NCBI GenBank assembly: GCA_028023455.1
Contig: JAQFVV010012544.1
Span: 932,001 to 996,000 of the forward strand
Length of the DNA: 64,000 nucleotides
DNA from: Epiperipatus broadwayi
Lineage: Eukaryota; Onychophora; Udeonychophora; Euonychophora; Peripatidae
Reading direction: 5' to 3'
The notes below the pieces were generated by a model. That model did not search any database and had not been told where the DNA came from. It saw nothing but the letters and a program-made list of their open reading frames with translations. Positions 23,490-36,364 of the stretch are shown one piece after another. The position numbers were made by a program, and so were the translations under genes. The first letter of the stretch is position 1; each line of letters begins with the position of its first letter.

Positions 23490-23935
23490 TCCACTCCATC
23501 TCACACAAGTGATTTACATGATCACATACATGTAAAAAAGATACATGATCCCCAATATATGTATTTTTTGCAGAACCAGCACTCATGACTATAACTATAA
23601 TATCAAATCCAATAAGGGCATTGAACATTACATTATTGATTTTTCAATAAAATGGATGATTGAATAGTTAGTTGGAAAGGTGAGAAAATTAAAGCCTGTT
23701 CATTAATGTTTGAGGAGTTTTTATCTTACTATAAACTGAGCACTGATTGTATATATATCTGGGAGATTATGATCTGGCCCAACTGATGTTTCTGCACAAA
23801 ACACTGATATTGAGGATCATGTATCCTGTTCACATATAGGTAGTCATCTGTATCAGTTGCTTGATATGGAGTGGATAATGAATAGACTGAAAAATACTCA
23901 GTTCAAACCCCTCTAATTACATATATAGGAAAGAT
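23490..23935. mobile_element. H2 repeat, degenerate fold-back copy
   Basis: Inverted arms at about 23490-23650 and 23745-23935 share the H2 text with 39140-39985. Examples are CCACTCCAT, ATACATGATCCCCAATAT, and GTTCAAACCCC at the right tail. The hammerhead positions are decayed: the plus core reads CTGATGT near 23783 and the minus core GTCATGA near 23585. Confidence 0.65.
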
Positions 23936-23939
23936 TCAG

Positions 23940-24600
23940 TATAAGAAAATTACATACTGCTTTAGAAATATATATATAATATTCAAATCACCTCCCAAAC
24001 TTTATGTTTTTTCAGCAACATCCTCCACAAAGAAATATAACATTTGGGTGGATGATTTGAACATTTTATATTTAAATTTTCAGCTAGTAATATGCACTGA
24101 AATATTTTCAAACACACACATATATATATATTGTGCCCTTATCTGTAGGTCATAATAAGGTAGATAGGTCAATTACTAAAAAAATTTAAATTTTAAGTTA
24201 TGTTTGTATGATATATAAATAAGAATAGGATAATTAAATTTTATAGTACAATTTAAAGCTGAAAACACCTGGTATACAAAAATGTAAAGGATTATTTTAA
24301 AAGAAAACAGTTAAATAAAGTTAATTATATTCTTGCTTATGGTTATAAAAGCTGGCCATATAAAATAATACAGCTATAGATAGTTAAAAATATATTAATA
24401 ATTTGAGTATAATATTTAGAACTAATAAATTAAATAAATGCTATATGTAGTGTTATAATTGTGTTTAATATTCAAAATTAATAGATTATATTTTAAAATA
24501 AACTTTAGGATGGTGAGAATTATATTTGGTTCAACATTTTTTAATTATTTTCCAAATTTTTATAAACTATATCAGTTTTGGTAATTTAGACCGAAACGTA
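23940..24600. other. No recognised gene
   Basis: AT-rich with short AT dinucleotide runs; nothing supported. Confidence 0.5.
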
Positions 24601-25140
24601 AATAAAAAATCATTTGATAAAGTTAGTAAACACGTGACCGTATATTATATACCTTCACACACACGCTTGTTAAAATAATAATAAAAGTTTGTGAATTAGG
24701 AAACTAAATATAATTGCCATCGATCTTAAAGTACAAGTTGAAGTATTAAATATTGTTTTAATATTTATTTTAAAGTTTAAATAATTTTATAAAGGTATAA
24801 TTGAATTTAAAAGTACTAGTCTAAATAATATTTGAGACATTACGTCATCAATTCTTTATTTTAAACATCTATTCTGTTATAAAACTAAACTGGATAAATT
24901 TGTTCGTGCTAAAATAAAGTTATTAACCAATCAATGGAGGTAAATTAGCAGACAAAAATATAGTTTATACAGAGCGGGGAGAAGGAATGTGTAAGTGAAA
25001 GAGAAAGTAACACATTTTTGTAGCTGATAACACCGTAGCTGGAAAAGTGATATAAATTTAAAATTTTGTATTTATTTTAAAAAAGTTCTTCTGTAACTTA
25101 TAATATATTTTGACTGTATCGATATGAATTGCTAATTTTA

Positions 25141-26290
25141 AAAGTTATCTTACCAGGGAAATTTATTCGAATTTAACCAAAAACCTACAGTAGAGATGGA
25201 AGTACAAGGAAAAATATCTAAATTTATTACCGAAGAAAAAATATTTGGAAATTGTCTTAATGCAGTTTTATTTATGCTCAACCAGAAACTTAATGTTATA
25301 ACTCAGAGAAATATAATTGGGACGCTATATGAGAACTTAAAGGAGAAGTTACATGCCGTCAGGAAAAAATTATGACGCAAAATTTATAAGGCTACTTTGA
25401 AGTTATGTTATATTTCTCTATGAAAAAAATTTAATATGCGTTTTATTATAAAGAAAATAATGATGAAGAAAAAGTGTTTATCTTTCAAAGGAAAACATTA
25501 TTAAAATATAGTTCCAGAATTTGAAATAAAGAAAAGTAAAGAAAAATATGAAAAGTGCTATTATACGTCTTAGGGAAAAGAACAGAAAAACTTTATCTAA
25601 GAGAAATGATAAAAAATATTATAAAGAATTCAATGGAGAAATGCTTGATTGATTAATAATATAAAATTAAATTACTTAATGAAAATGGATCCATGGAAAT
25701 AGAAATTTTATTGAAGATTTGAATAAAAGTACTCAGAAGATGCATCGGAAAAGTCGCGCAGGAAAATATTAGCAGACAATAGTAAAATAGAATGCCATGA
25801 ATTAATAATTATATACAATATTGTGAAAACCAAAGATTGTTGTCTATGAAGATTTATTAAACAGAGTAGTAATTGTTTTACTTTAAAATAGAACATTAAG
25901 TGACTGAAGAAGAAATAAAATATTTTTTTTTTTAGCTTAAATATGAACAGTTCAAGAAAGTCTGGTGAAGAAGTATCGTAAATATAATTTAAATATTTTT
26001 TATTGATTATATTTAAAATATAAATGCTATATTAGATTAGGGAAAACATATAAACATAAATTTAATAATAATGAGATTTAAATATAATAGCTTAATAGAA
26101 TGATAGAAATATTGTTTTAAAAATAAAAGTATGTATGGAATTTTTATATCTACAAGAAATAATGGAATGGTGAAGCCTGCAGAACACGATCAAGAAGATC
26201 AAGATCATTTTGGTAATTTTGGTATTTATTCATAATGCATAATGTATTTTTTTTCAGATCATCTATTGATTGAGAATGATGTATGAAAGT
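25141..26290 (+). pseudogene. Possible remnant or small exons of an unrecognised gene
   Basis: This repeat-poor stretch has several coding-like pieces on the plus strand. One is a 78-codon open frame (about 25139-25375, ATG at 25196, 59 aa) starting MEVQGKISKFITEEKIF. Another is an ATG frame 25544-25650. A 41-codon stretch ends at 25849 (..EKSRRKILADNSKIECHE..). A short piece follows a strong acceptor (T11AG at about 25935). A frame from about 26132 includes EHDQEDQDHF. A GTAATT donor near 26210 and a T9CAG acceptor near 26258 would remove a ~46-nt intron in frame. The parts do not join into one open frame, and I recognise no domain. It may be a decayed host gene, a partial gene, or chance. 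Confidence 0.3.
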
Positions 26291-26774
26291 TTTAAAATTA
26301 TAAGTACACATTTTATACAACATTAAAATCTATTCTGAGATAAGAATAATTTTAAATATGCATGCAATGAATTATTTCAAGTATAATTAATAGTATAAGT
26401 TGTCAAAACAATTGTGTGATTCTTTTGAACTTTCATGTAACAAAGTATTAGATATTTTAAAATAGTTTGTATATGATAAATATACGAGAAAAGTAGTAAA
26501 AGATTTTCTTAGAGAACAGCTGTATAGTTTTGAAATAAAATGAATTTTATTATTGTTAGAAAGGCAGATAAGAATTTGTCGATGTACTGTATAGAAAAAT
26601 CTAGAGAAATAAGATCGGATAGTGACTTGGTAGTACTAGTGTAGAGGAAACCAAGATGATGTTTTGCTAAGAAATAAGAAAAATAAAGTATTTGGATCAT
26701 AGTTAGTTTGTGTGCTTTCAGTATAGCTAACTAAGTCCTATCACTGAACACATATATTTTGGACAGTGTCTTTA

Positions 26775-27034
26775 CGTATCTTTTAAACTCTTTGATGTTA
26801 TATAAAGCTGAAGAAATAGCTTTAGCATCACTCCTATGATAGAGGTGGGTAGACAGACAAAGGTCGCTCCTCTATCGTGTTTTAATTCACTGTGCCATTA
26901 TTGTCAAAGTTTATGACGGATAATATTCTAGTTATTTTGATCCTGTGCATCTATTTTCGCTATCCTTGTTTCGTGAATCTGCATCGTCAGAAAGATATTT
27001 TTGTACAGAAATGATGAATAAAATAGAATTGAGG
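26775..27034 (+). pseudogene. Broken coding-like segment ending at a consensus splice donor
   Basis: One plus frame runs about 86 codons with only three stops and normal amino-acid composition, ending PVHLFSLSLFRESASSERYF then CTEMMNKIEL. It stops at a good donor, GAGG|GTATGT (about 27034). A TTCTAG acceptor lies at about 26925-26930, just before SYFDP. The family is unrecognised. It is more GC-rich than its flanks. It could be one real exon (about 26931-27034) of a host gene, with the upstream part intronic, or a relic. Confidence 0.35.
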
Positions 27035-27044
27035 GTATGTTATC

Positions 27045-28120
27045 GTTAGTAAGAATAGTTTATTTACTGGAATGTGTTAAAATTGTGTAATTTTAAAAGT
27101 GAAAGTACAAAAATCATAAAGAGAGAAAGAATCATATAATACAGTTTAAAACCAATTTGGAAACGAATATAAGATTTTTAAAAGAGAAATCTAAAACAAA
27201 GTTTTTTTTTTTAAGTGATAATAAAATTTGAATATTTTTATAATAATATTTAGAAAATAAATGTTGCATGTTTGTTAAGAAAATAATTCAATAATGTGTA
27301 ATAGACACATATATATTTGTGCATGGTGTGTTGATAATTGTAATTACCATCCGAAGCAAGGCTTGAATGAGTATATTAGATTAATAAGCATTGTATAGTG
27401 AACAATAAAACGTAATATCAAATGTAGAAGAATGTTTTTGAATCTGTAGGATTCCATATAACTAATATAAAATTAGAGTTTTATGATTTTGTAGAATATT
27501 TACTACGAATGTAATTTTATAAAAATATAATTTTAAAAAATAGTAGGGATACAAAGTAGTAGTGATAATTATAAATAAATACATTTTGTAACAAGCTAAA
27601 CTAAAATAAGAAATCCAATAATAATAATACTGTACTTTCTTAAGTATTTAAACGATAAGAATTAACTAGTAAAATAAGTAGAAGTTTGGTTTTATTGTAT
27701 AAACTAGTAAAATAATTTTGTGATAGGAGAGTAAGGATATCCAATGTACATAATGTAAAATAGTGTTATTTGTTTTTGTTATTAATAAACTTTGTTGTAA
27801 ATTTATTATAAAGCTTTGTGTCTTCGTTGTTATTATTTCTCCACATGGATGCATGATATCACAATACACATTTATAATTGAAACAGAAATATAGTTTTGC
27901 ACAAAATAGGTAAACATAAAAGTGTTATAATAATTTTGAAAATTTATTTGTATGATAAAATTAAAGATCATAATTATATCATTTATTGGTCATAAGTTGG
28001 TTGCCACAATATTAAAATAAATTATATGCTAATGTTCCCACACGTATTTTGTTGTCGGATTATTAAAATACTGCCACGTACGTAATTATTTATTTCATTT
28101 AGGAAGTAATAAGATCATAT
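27045..28120. other. No recognised gene
   Basis: AT-rich. The 101-codon minus frame at 27666-27971 has no motif and is composed mostly of AT-rich codons, so I treat it as chance. Confidence 0.5.
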
Positions 28121-28125
28121 TATAC

Positions 28126-28159
<34 letters not shown>

Positions 28160-28166
28160 TATTATT
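28126..28166 (+). repeat. (TAT)n microsatellite
   Basis: About 13 uninterrupted trinucleotide units followed by one imperfect unit. Confidence 0.95.
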
Positions 28167-28169
28167 GTT

Positions 28170-29770
28170 AGTTGCTGCGTAGTGAATTATGACATAAAAT
28201 TCCCTTTTCATAGTTTACTACCATAATTTTAAATCAGTTAGAATACAATTTATGAACCTGAGATTTGATTTTATTTTATTTATTCTATTTATTTACTTAA
28301 TCTTATTTAATTGAGCTAGATTATTATTACAAAGAATATTAAGACATGATTATTATTTTAATCGTAATGAAAAGAGCTTAGAAAGTCGTAAGAATACTAT
28401 AAGTTAGTTATTTAGTATAGTAAAAGGGGGAATAGTGTTCTTATGCCATTGAGATAGTATCAGGTGGATAATATCTCAATGTAGTCTATCTCGTTCTCCG
28501 TGTCGTCACTCCATGTCTCATGAAAATAATAAATATTTATTAATTCATTTACAAATATAACTGTATTTATATTTTAAAAGTTAGAGCTAGTAATCATTTT
28601 AATTAATGCTGGATATTTTCATTTATTCATTTGTTAAACTGAGCTAGAACCTGGAATATTTTAAACACTATATAAAATTTTATATGGAGAGGAAGTGGAC
28701 GGAGGAGGGCAGAATATATATATATATATATATTGTAATGGAAAGGGTGTCTAAGTGTTGGTGAAGTTGAAAAAGTATAATTATTAATTCTTCACACAAC
28801 ACTTTTTTGAGATTAATGAGGATGGTCAAGTCTCTATTTAAACTTTCTATAAGTACATGAAATATGAGCTTTATTTTCTGACTATACCATTTGATGACAA
28901 TCAATCTAAAAATCATTGTACACTGTTAGTTTTACTTTGTAACTTATAGTAATGACCAGTATTTCAGGATGCCATTTTCCCTTATAGAAGAGCTACCAAC
29001 AAATACAACCCAATAAGGACTGACTTCAACACTATGATCCTTTTAATTTCATCACATTCCAGCAGTATCTCAGTTCAGAGAGTAGAGTCATCTGCAGTTC
29101 AAATCATGGAATGGTGAAATCAATACAAAAAGTAATTTATGACTTAATAAGATAATATGTAAAATCATAAAAATAACATAAATAACAAGCTATTATGTAT
29201 TTTATTACCTTAATAGTAAACAATAATATATATATATACAACAGACACAATTATAAATTAATTATTACATGGATTAATGTCATATTTTCATGAAATACAT
29301 AAAATAACATAAATAAATAACTAAATAAATACCTAATAAAAAATTTAATATCAGTTGGTTGTTGTTTTTAATATTAAAAATAAAAATAGAATATCAAAAT
29401 TTACATACCATAATAAGATAAGAATAAATTTTAAATATAGTAGAATTATTCAATTAATACCCATATTATACTAATATATACTACTTAAACATATATATAT
29501 ATTATGAATACATTGACACTTTACTCATTTAAATACCATTAATTTGGTTGTAACAATATAAGCTTACATGAACATATAAAACCCAATAATGTTTTTGATT
29601 TTGAAAGTTTTATTTAATACCATTTTTTTAGTTATAAAGTATTTTTAAAAGTGGATTATATGTGATATAGCATTTTACTAATAAAGTTTTAACACATTAT
29701 TCATGAAAGTAATCTTTAAATTGATATATTTTTTTTGCTAAATTTCTAAGAGCAATTATGATTGCCCGAG
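28170..29770. other. No recognised gene; one hairpin
   Basis: A hairpin with arms ATTGAGATA / TATCTCAAT lies at about 28449-28480. A purine run (AAAAGGGGGAA, near 28421) precedes TGTTCTTATG, which could be a retroelement 3' LTR start, but nothing else supports that. The rest is AT-rich. Confidence 0.45.
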
Positions 29771-29774
29771 AATA

Positions 29775-30690
29775 AAGAAATTGTTAATTGAATAATAGCA
29801 AAAAAAGTGTATTATGTTTATGAAGATAGCAATCCTTGAGATATTTGTAATGTTGTATCCTTATATGTATGTCATTATTATAGAGAGATTTATAATATAT
29901 CTCAGCAATACATTGGTATAGAATTGAGTAATAAATAGAATATACTTCAACTAGAACAAATTGTTCATTACATTTTTTTATTTGGATATGCATTGAGATA
30001 AGTGTTTAAACAATTGCCATGGGTATTTTACTCTTTATGAAGTATTATAACATTATCTTTCTTATTGTATTGCCAAATCCATATAATATTAAATTATCTA
30101 TGCTCTTTATTACTATTTTAAATGCTTTTATTCAAACCCCCTAAGACAGTTTCTATTGCCCCAGCAATCTTCTTCAAAAATTATAACAAACACAATACAA
30201 ATACATAAATACAAATATAAATACGCATGAACATATAATTTTACATTCTATATATTTATACATATATAAATACTATCCCATAATCCTTATTTATATACCC
30301 ACACATATCTTTATATATTTTTGTATATATAATTATTACCTTTTTATATATTACACATTTTACTCTTTTTGTATTCTATATAAATTAATATTTCCTTTAA
30401 TCATATATATAAATATTCTTTTTATTTCACTTAAATGTACTCTTATTAATCTTTTAATATTTAACTCTAACATTATATATTAATACTTTAATATTTCACA
30501 CTATTATTACTCATTATATTAACATTCAATATGTATAATTTTCTTTTACCTATAATATTATTTTTTTAACTTATTTTTTGTATTTACCTTCTATTTATAA
30601 TTCCAACTCTTAACTGTTAAATTCAAACTTTAAATTTTAATTATACTTTAGTAGCTACATTTTTCTATTTTTTATATAACTAAATGGATT
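29775..30690. other. Extremely AT-rich, no recognised gene
   Basis: Long stretches of A, T and C with almost no G (about 30170-30660). Probably the decayed 3' side of the minus-strand PLE that ends near 30700. Confidence 0.5.
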
Positions 30691-30699
30691 TTATTTTAG

Positions 30700-31440
30700 T
30701 AGCTCCCTCTTTTTATTTTTTATATAACTAAATTTTTTATAACAAAATTTCTTCAGGCCTAATCCCTATTTAATACTGGCTTAATATAATTTTTATTATT
30801 TGTAAATTGTAATATCTATACAAAATCTTTTCCAAACTCATGCCCCATCTATAATATAACTAAATGTATCAGTGACTTTTTATCATATTTATATTTTAAT
30901 ATCTTCTATATATTGAATTCTTTGTTTCACCTACATAATTTACTTTTAGATTATTAATTTGACACTTTTTACAATTATTTTTGTATACTCTATTTATTTC
31001 ATTATTTAAATTTTTATTATAATTACTACTATACTTATTTTTTAAAATACTAATAATATGTTTTCTCTTTTTATTAACTACTCTAATACTTATTACATTG
31101 CTAATATTTGTATTAACTAAATGATTATTTTTTGCTCTTATACCCATATAATTAACATTATTACTACTTTTTTCTTCTTTATTATTATTTATATAATCTG
31201 TCATATTTTCTATTAATCTAATATTATCATTTATAAATAAATGTGGATAATCATTACCTATAAATTCTTTTTTATTCAATCTATTTGTTTAATATAATCT
31301 TCTTTACTTGAACAATAATTTACTGTTTTATGAATTCTAGAATGTAGTGTATTTAGTTATATTATTATCAATATTACTTTTTTATGAATTGATGTTTTAA
31401 TCCTACATTTCTCTTCTTCATATGACTTAATCAACTTTAT
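30700..31440 (-). pseudogene. Penelope-like element relic (post-RT and GIY-YIG start)
   Basis: The open minus frame 31279-30896 (127 codons) ends CKKCQINNLKVNYVGETKNS, the GIY-YIG entry motif with its upstream Cys pair. Upstream, IGNDYPHLFIND matches the G-Y-P..FI text found between RT and endonuclease in PLEs. Further upstream (to about 31440) are decayed frames with RIHKTVNYCSSKEDY-like text. The endonuclease breaks off right after YRR. Downstream on the minus strand, CCTGAAGAAAT near 30760 resembles the 3' segment after PLE ORFs. In life the protein would be an RT with a GIY-YIG nuclease. Confidence 0.65.
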
Positions 31441-31449
31441 ATTCAAATA

Positions 31450-32280
31450 TGTCAATAAATGAACTCCATTGTCCAGTATGAACCTATAGTCATTATATGT
31501 GTAGCCTTGTCTGCTAACTGACTAACAACCTAAGCCAATTCCTACTCTCCATACTAAGAAAGCAGTTTCAAGACAGACTGTAATAGCTGATCAAGGAAAC
31601 CAAGAAAAAAGATGCAGCAATTAACTTCTACATGTCTGCATATATACACTTTTATATAAGTCACTTCTATTATTAAAACATCAGTAAGTCAATGATATAT
31701 AAGATAGAATAACATATTATGTTTCTACATTTTTTATTTTAATAATATAAGTGTTCAAGCATTTATAAAGAAAATGTAACCAAATATTTTATCTAAACAC
31801 TTTTACTCATGTTTAGCATGCTTTTGATAAATTATTTTGTCATATTCATAATTAAATACGATATGTAATATTTCAAAAGAATGCTTTATCTAAATTAAAA
31901 GTGTTTAAGCAAAATATTTGATTACCTTTTAAGTATCAATGCCTGAACATTTATATTATATTTACACTGAAAAGAGATATGTTTTATCTATTCTATAATT
32001 TTTTTATATCTTTCATGTATTTTATATTTTTTGTATGTATTATTATTAGTAATGTTTCTATTTACAACCCTATTGTCCTTGACAGTTGATAATTTCCATT
32101 CAATATTTTGAACTATTTACTTCTAAAGTAATTTTCTTTTCCCCTTATAAAGTTTAAGAAAAAAAATATTTGACAGAAACTTTCCACCTCCACTTTTGCA
32201 TTGTTATTTACAATTAAAGTTACTTCTAGAAAGTTTTAAAAAAGAAATAGTAATATTAATAAATCTAAATTGATTAAACC
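31450..32280. other. No recognised gene
   Basis: AT-rich. The upstream RT of the PLE relic is not discernible here. Confidence 0.5.
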
Positions 32281-32286
32281 ACTAAA

Positions 32287-32325
32287 AATCACATGATCAC
32301 CTTCTACTGTATGGAGAGTTTTACC
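32287..32325. repeat. H1 repeat, terminal fragment e
   Basis: AATCACATGATCACC joined directly to TCTACTGTATGGAGAGTTTT: an H1 terminus and the start of the inner arm with the middle lost. Confidence 0.7.
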
Positions 32326-32329
32326 TTTA

Positions 32330-33170
32330 TTCTAAATTGATTGTTTTATAGTGTCTAGTTGTATTGATAATTAATAATGCCATGGAAAATTATAAATTAT
32401 CAGTGCATATTTGTGTTTGTCCTATATAATTAACGCATATATATTTTTTTATACAAAATATTAAGCTCTTTAAATTGTTGGCAGATGCTTGTTATTCTAT
32501 AGCATACACATTTGAAAATAAAGAATTAGTTATGCACATGGGTGCAGGCATATATAAAATGATCTCTTATATATACCATGCACTTTTATTATATGTTATG
32601 CCCCATGATTTATTCTTCTGATTATCCCCATAAGTTGGTGGGTTTTTGATATTTTTTCATCAGATAATATGAAATTTCTTTCCTATAAAAGTTATTATTG
32701 GGTGTTCAGCCCTATGACTTTATTTACCACTTAAAATTTAAGTCATCATTGATTTTTTTCATTGGGTAATGCATTTTTCCTTTCCCATGCTTTCATATGT
32801 TTTCCTTGCTGTCATGGATTATGTGTGGGCTTCATTATTATAACTCTTTATTTTCCCTTTTCTTGTGGCATCCAATGCACTGTATATAAGCTTTGTTTTA
32901 TTAATTGTTAACCTATGTAAATTTGTATAATGATTACACTTGCTGACTATTGATTACACATTAATATTATTGCAAATATATATGTGCACACCTCTGGAAA
33001 AGATAAAGTCTTTATAAGTGAAAAAGATTCTTAAAAGTGTAAAAGGAAACCTTGATGAGGAAGTGAAATATAACATATCAGCTGTCAAATATATAGCATA
33101 CTTATCTAAAGGAGTTAAGTAGTTGTTAAACCTTATGTTTGAGATAGCTCTAATATTTAAATCATTTATG
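32330..33170. other. No recognised gene
   Basis: Contains TATATAAGC near 32883 and somewhat more complex sequence (32580-32960) that might be an old LTR. No partner was found. Confidence 0.4.
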
Positions 33171-33197
33171 TATACTAGTTAGTAAATTGTTGATAAA

Positions 33198-33351
33198 CAG
33201 AGCAAAACTCTCCATACAGTAGTGCCACCCTGTGCTAAACAGAGTAATCAATGGATGCCAGAAGGCTTGTGCATAAAATTTCTATCTAATGCCTACTCAT
33301 CCAATATCCTCAGACTAGTTTCTGGCTAGTATAGGAAATGTGATCATGTGA
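33198..33351. mobile_element. H1 repeat, copy f
   Basis: Starts CAGAGCAAAACTCTCC and ends GTGATCATGTGA. It is flanked by 22-bp duplications differing at one base (33176-33197 and 33352-33373, beginning TAGTTAGTAAATTGTT). The minus strand keeps GAAAC-UA-GUC-UGAGGA, half of the hammerhead, immediately before the junction to the tail. Confidence 0.85.
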
Positions 33352-33379
33352 TAGTTAGTAAATTGTTAATAAATATTGT

Positions 33380-34210
33380 TTTGATAATTGTTAGATTTGT
33401 CTAGCATTTGTTTACTGTTGCAATTTTGATTTTTCTAAGAATTTCTACTCTGAGTGATCTAGTGACAATTTTAGATATAGGGACAGCTATAATAGGTACT
33501 TGTGGTTAATATCCTTATCCAGTAAATTATAAATTTTCTAGGCTAGAGATCTATATTAATAGATATTAGGTTCAGAGTGTCTGGTATAATTTGTATGTAT
33601 TCACTAATCACTGACAAAAAAGCATGTATGCTATGATTATAGAGTAATATGCACAACATTTGGATGAATCATGTTTGGTATTAGTCAGATATTACTAACT
33701 CTCTGAGCTAATACACTCTTCAAATTGAACTTTAGATATATATGTAACATGTAATAAGTTTTTTTATATTATGAGATCATTAAGTATTTATTAAACTATT
33801 GTTTTATAAATTTGCTGTTGTTATTAAAATAGAAAAATTATGTATAATGATAAAATTCAATCAAATATCTTTGAATAGTAGTTTCAGGATAGGTAAAAAA
33901 AAACTTTTAATAAATTATAGAATAAAAACCTCAAAGCATATCTCTCTGAAGTGATCAAGAAAAAACATTCTCAATTAACCAAATAGTTAATTCTGAAGAC
34001 TGATATTTTTTCCCATTGTTTTACATTTTAAATAAAAATGTTTAGGTACTTATTTTCTGATTTGTATTTGGATGATTAAATAAATAGGCTATGATTCAGT
34101 TACTTGAAAGAATGATCTAAGTTTTCTGAAACTATCCAAGTTTGGGATTTTTTTAGATCATATTATGAGGATTTGAGTTGCAGGCTCATGATGACTAATA
34201 ATTATTTTAA
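33380..34210. other. No recognised gene
   Basis: AT-rich, no homology recognised. Confidence 0.5.
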
Positions 34211-34214
34211 AATG

Positions 34215-34400
34215 TTCTTAGGTATTGTGCCGGTAAAAATACGTTTATCCATCTAACATGAGCTGGAACTCACAAAATGTACTTCAAACCCAGTCAAGCC
34301 CAAGATTTAGGTCAGGAACCAGCCTGGATTCGAACCCACTCTCTAAGTCCCAAATCGAACACCTAATGAATAACATAATAGTTATGGCTCATGAGAATTA
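34215..34400 (-). mobile_element. tRNA-derived SINE-like repeat
   Basis: The minus strand holds a perfect B box, GGTTCGAATCC (about 34337-34327), preceded by tRNA-like text (TTCGATTTGGGACTTAGAGA) resembling a decayed tRNA anticodon arm. It is followed by a ~110-bp non-tRNA tail ending near the CCGGCACAA text at 34228. A clear A box is not seen, and no second copy is present in the window to fix the ends. Confidence 0.45.
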
Positions 34401-34404
34401 ATCT

Positions 34405-35225
34405 TAATTCGGCCGACTAGCAAAGCTGAGAAGACAATGAGACATCTATTAATTATGATTATATTAAAATATACATAAGTATGGCTGTAATATATGTGGA
34501 AGAAGTGGAGGAAAAGGAATTCGAACTACTCAAATAAGTTAAACAATAAAAGATAGTTTAATATAATGAAAATTTAGTTATATACATTTATAAATTAAGT
34601 ACATTAGTGTGTGCGAATGAGCAAGCGATTACATAGTGTCATTCACGCTATTAGTTCTCATATGCTCTTTATTAGCTAAATAATATATTACAAATAAACA
34701 CACATCTTTGGTGGGTCCAATATTAAGATGCCAATCAGTTAATAAAAGGAATTACATAATATTGCTATTAACGCTTTGGGTTACAGTTCAGAAATGTGGT
34801 GACTAACATATATTAGGGGAGCGTTCTGGGATTCATTACAGATATAAATACAAACTATTTTCCTGCCATTATAGTCGTGAAAATACATAAAATACATTTG
34901 ATTATATTTAAACCTATGACAAAATATTTAAAAATTACTTTAACAATAGTAAGACGAACGCTTTATTTTCCCCAAGGCATATAGATACTCTTAAATATAG
35001 ATATATAAATCACGAAGGTAGGATTGTATATGATTGAAATAAACTTAATTAATCAAATAAAAGTAATTGGCATTTATATATATATCTTTTAAGCAAAGCT
35101 TAATTTTAATATTAGAGCATTAAAACTGGGTCATGAAGCAAAAGAAATAATAATAATAATACGAAGAAGTTTGCGGTGCTGACATAATAGCCTAAAATAA
35201 CTAAGAGGAAAAGGTCGTGCTTCTG
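34405..35225. other. No recognised gene
   Basis: Less AT-skewed than average but without coding motifs. It could belong to the same larger unit as the minisatellite and the 1 kb repeat downstream. Confidence 0.4.
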
Positions 35226-35236
35226 GATGAAAAACG

Positions 35237-35426
35237 AAATGGATGGGCATAGCGTGTGCCAAACTTAGGGGATCACCGCCAGTGGCCTTTTTATACGAAG
35301 AAATGGATGGGCATAGCGTGTGCCAGACTTATGGGTCACCGCTAGTGGCCTTTTTATATGAAGAAATAATATGCATAGCGTGTGCCAGACTTAGGGGATC
35401 ACCGCCAGTGGCATTTTTATACGAAG
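35237..35426 (+). repeat. Three-unit 63-64 bp minisatellite
   Basis: Units at 35237-35300, 35301-35363 and 35364-35426 share GCATAGCGTGTGCCA, the text GGGATCACCGCCAGTGGC and TTTTTATACGAAG. At near 50% GC they stand out sharply from the AT-rich flanks. The 72-codon plus frame across them simply reads the repeat three times. Confidence 0.95.
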
Positions 35427-35429
35427 ACG

Positions 35430-36360
35430 AGAAGAAATCTATGGGTTCGAACTTGTCGTAACCCCCAGATTAAAAGCACGTATATATATATAAAAACACA
35501 AAGATAGGCTAAATGACAGACACGCAAGGAATGATATATGTCACTAAAACATTTAATAAATTTTACAGCTTCAAAATAAATGCCCTTTTATTTAAATACT
35601 TTAACATGCAATGCAATTATAATATATATATAGGGAATATTTAGATTAATAAAATAGACGTTAAAATTTGACTTAGCAAAAGAAACATAAAAGATTCACC
35701 CCCATTCCTTTTCTGGTATTTAAAATAAATAAATCCCACTTTCGTGATCTTTATAGTAACTGAAATATATAAATACGGTAGTTGATATTTTAAGCATACA
35801 TTTTAAGAGTATATAAAAAAAACTAGCAGTTATATAATAAAACAATTAAGTCACCTTATTTTAGAATTAAATAAATAATATTTTATAAGATTTCAATGCG
35901 TTAATTTGTTTTAGCTTTGAATTTACAGCGGTAGAAAATCCATAGCTAAACAATATATATATTTTTATTTATATTAGAACATAAATAAAAATGTTGGTAC
36001 GTAAAACAACCTGGCGATTATATTAATTAATTAATAACTCATATATATTTTAAGGGGACGTTAATAAACTTGATTCATGAAAGTTTATTTAAAGACAAAA
36101 AAGATTTTTTTAGAAAATTCAATTCGTCAGATTGTTTTCGATTGACATATTAATAAGCAAGCAGATATATAAATCAAATAATCAAGTAATAAATAATTAC
36201 AAATAATTGACCCACTAACGTTAAAGAGCATATAAGAGAGAATTAAATTCATATAAATTATTGAAGAGCAAATTACATGTTATTTAGATATATATAAAAA
36301 AAAACAAAGTTAAAGAATACATAAAAAAAAAGATCTTGAGAGATTATTTAGACTAAATTG
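35430..36360. other. No recognised gene
   Basis: AT-rich; many TATATA runs; nothing supported. Confidence 0.5.
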
Positions 36361-36364
36361 ACTA

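Noticed and set aside
27666-27971. 101-codon minus-strand frame, possibly a membrane protein
   Set aside because: Hydrophobicity follows from AT-rich codons; no motif. At this base composition dozens of such frames are expected.
28420-28560. Purine run followed by TGTTCTTATG as a copia- or gypsy-type 3' LTR
   Set aside because: No matching 5' LTR, primer-binding site or adjacent pol text could be found.
29040-29110. CTCAGTTCAGAGAGTAGAGTC with CAGTTCAAATCA as a tRNA-derived SINE
   Set aside because: A and B boxes are too close and too degenerate; no second copy in the window.
35243-35461. 72-codon repeat protein MGIACAKLRG...
   Set aside because: It simply translates the 63-64 bp minisatellite, whose units change frame compatibility by single-base length differences.
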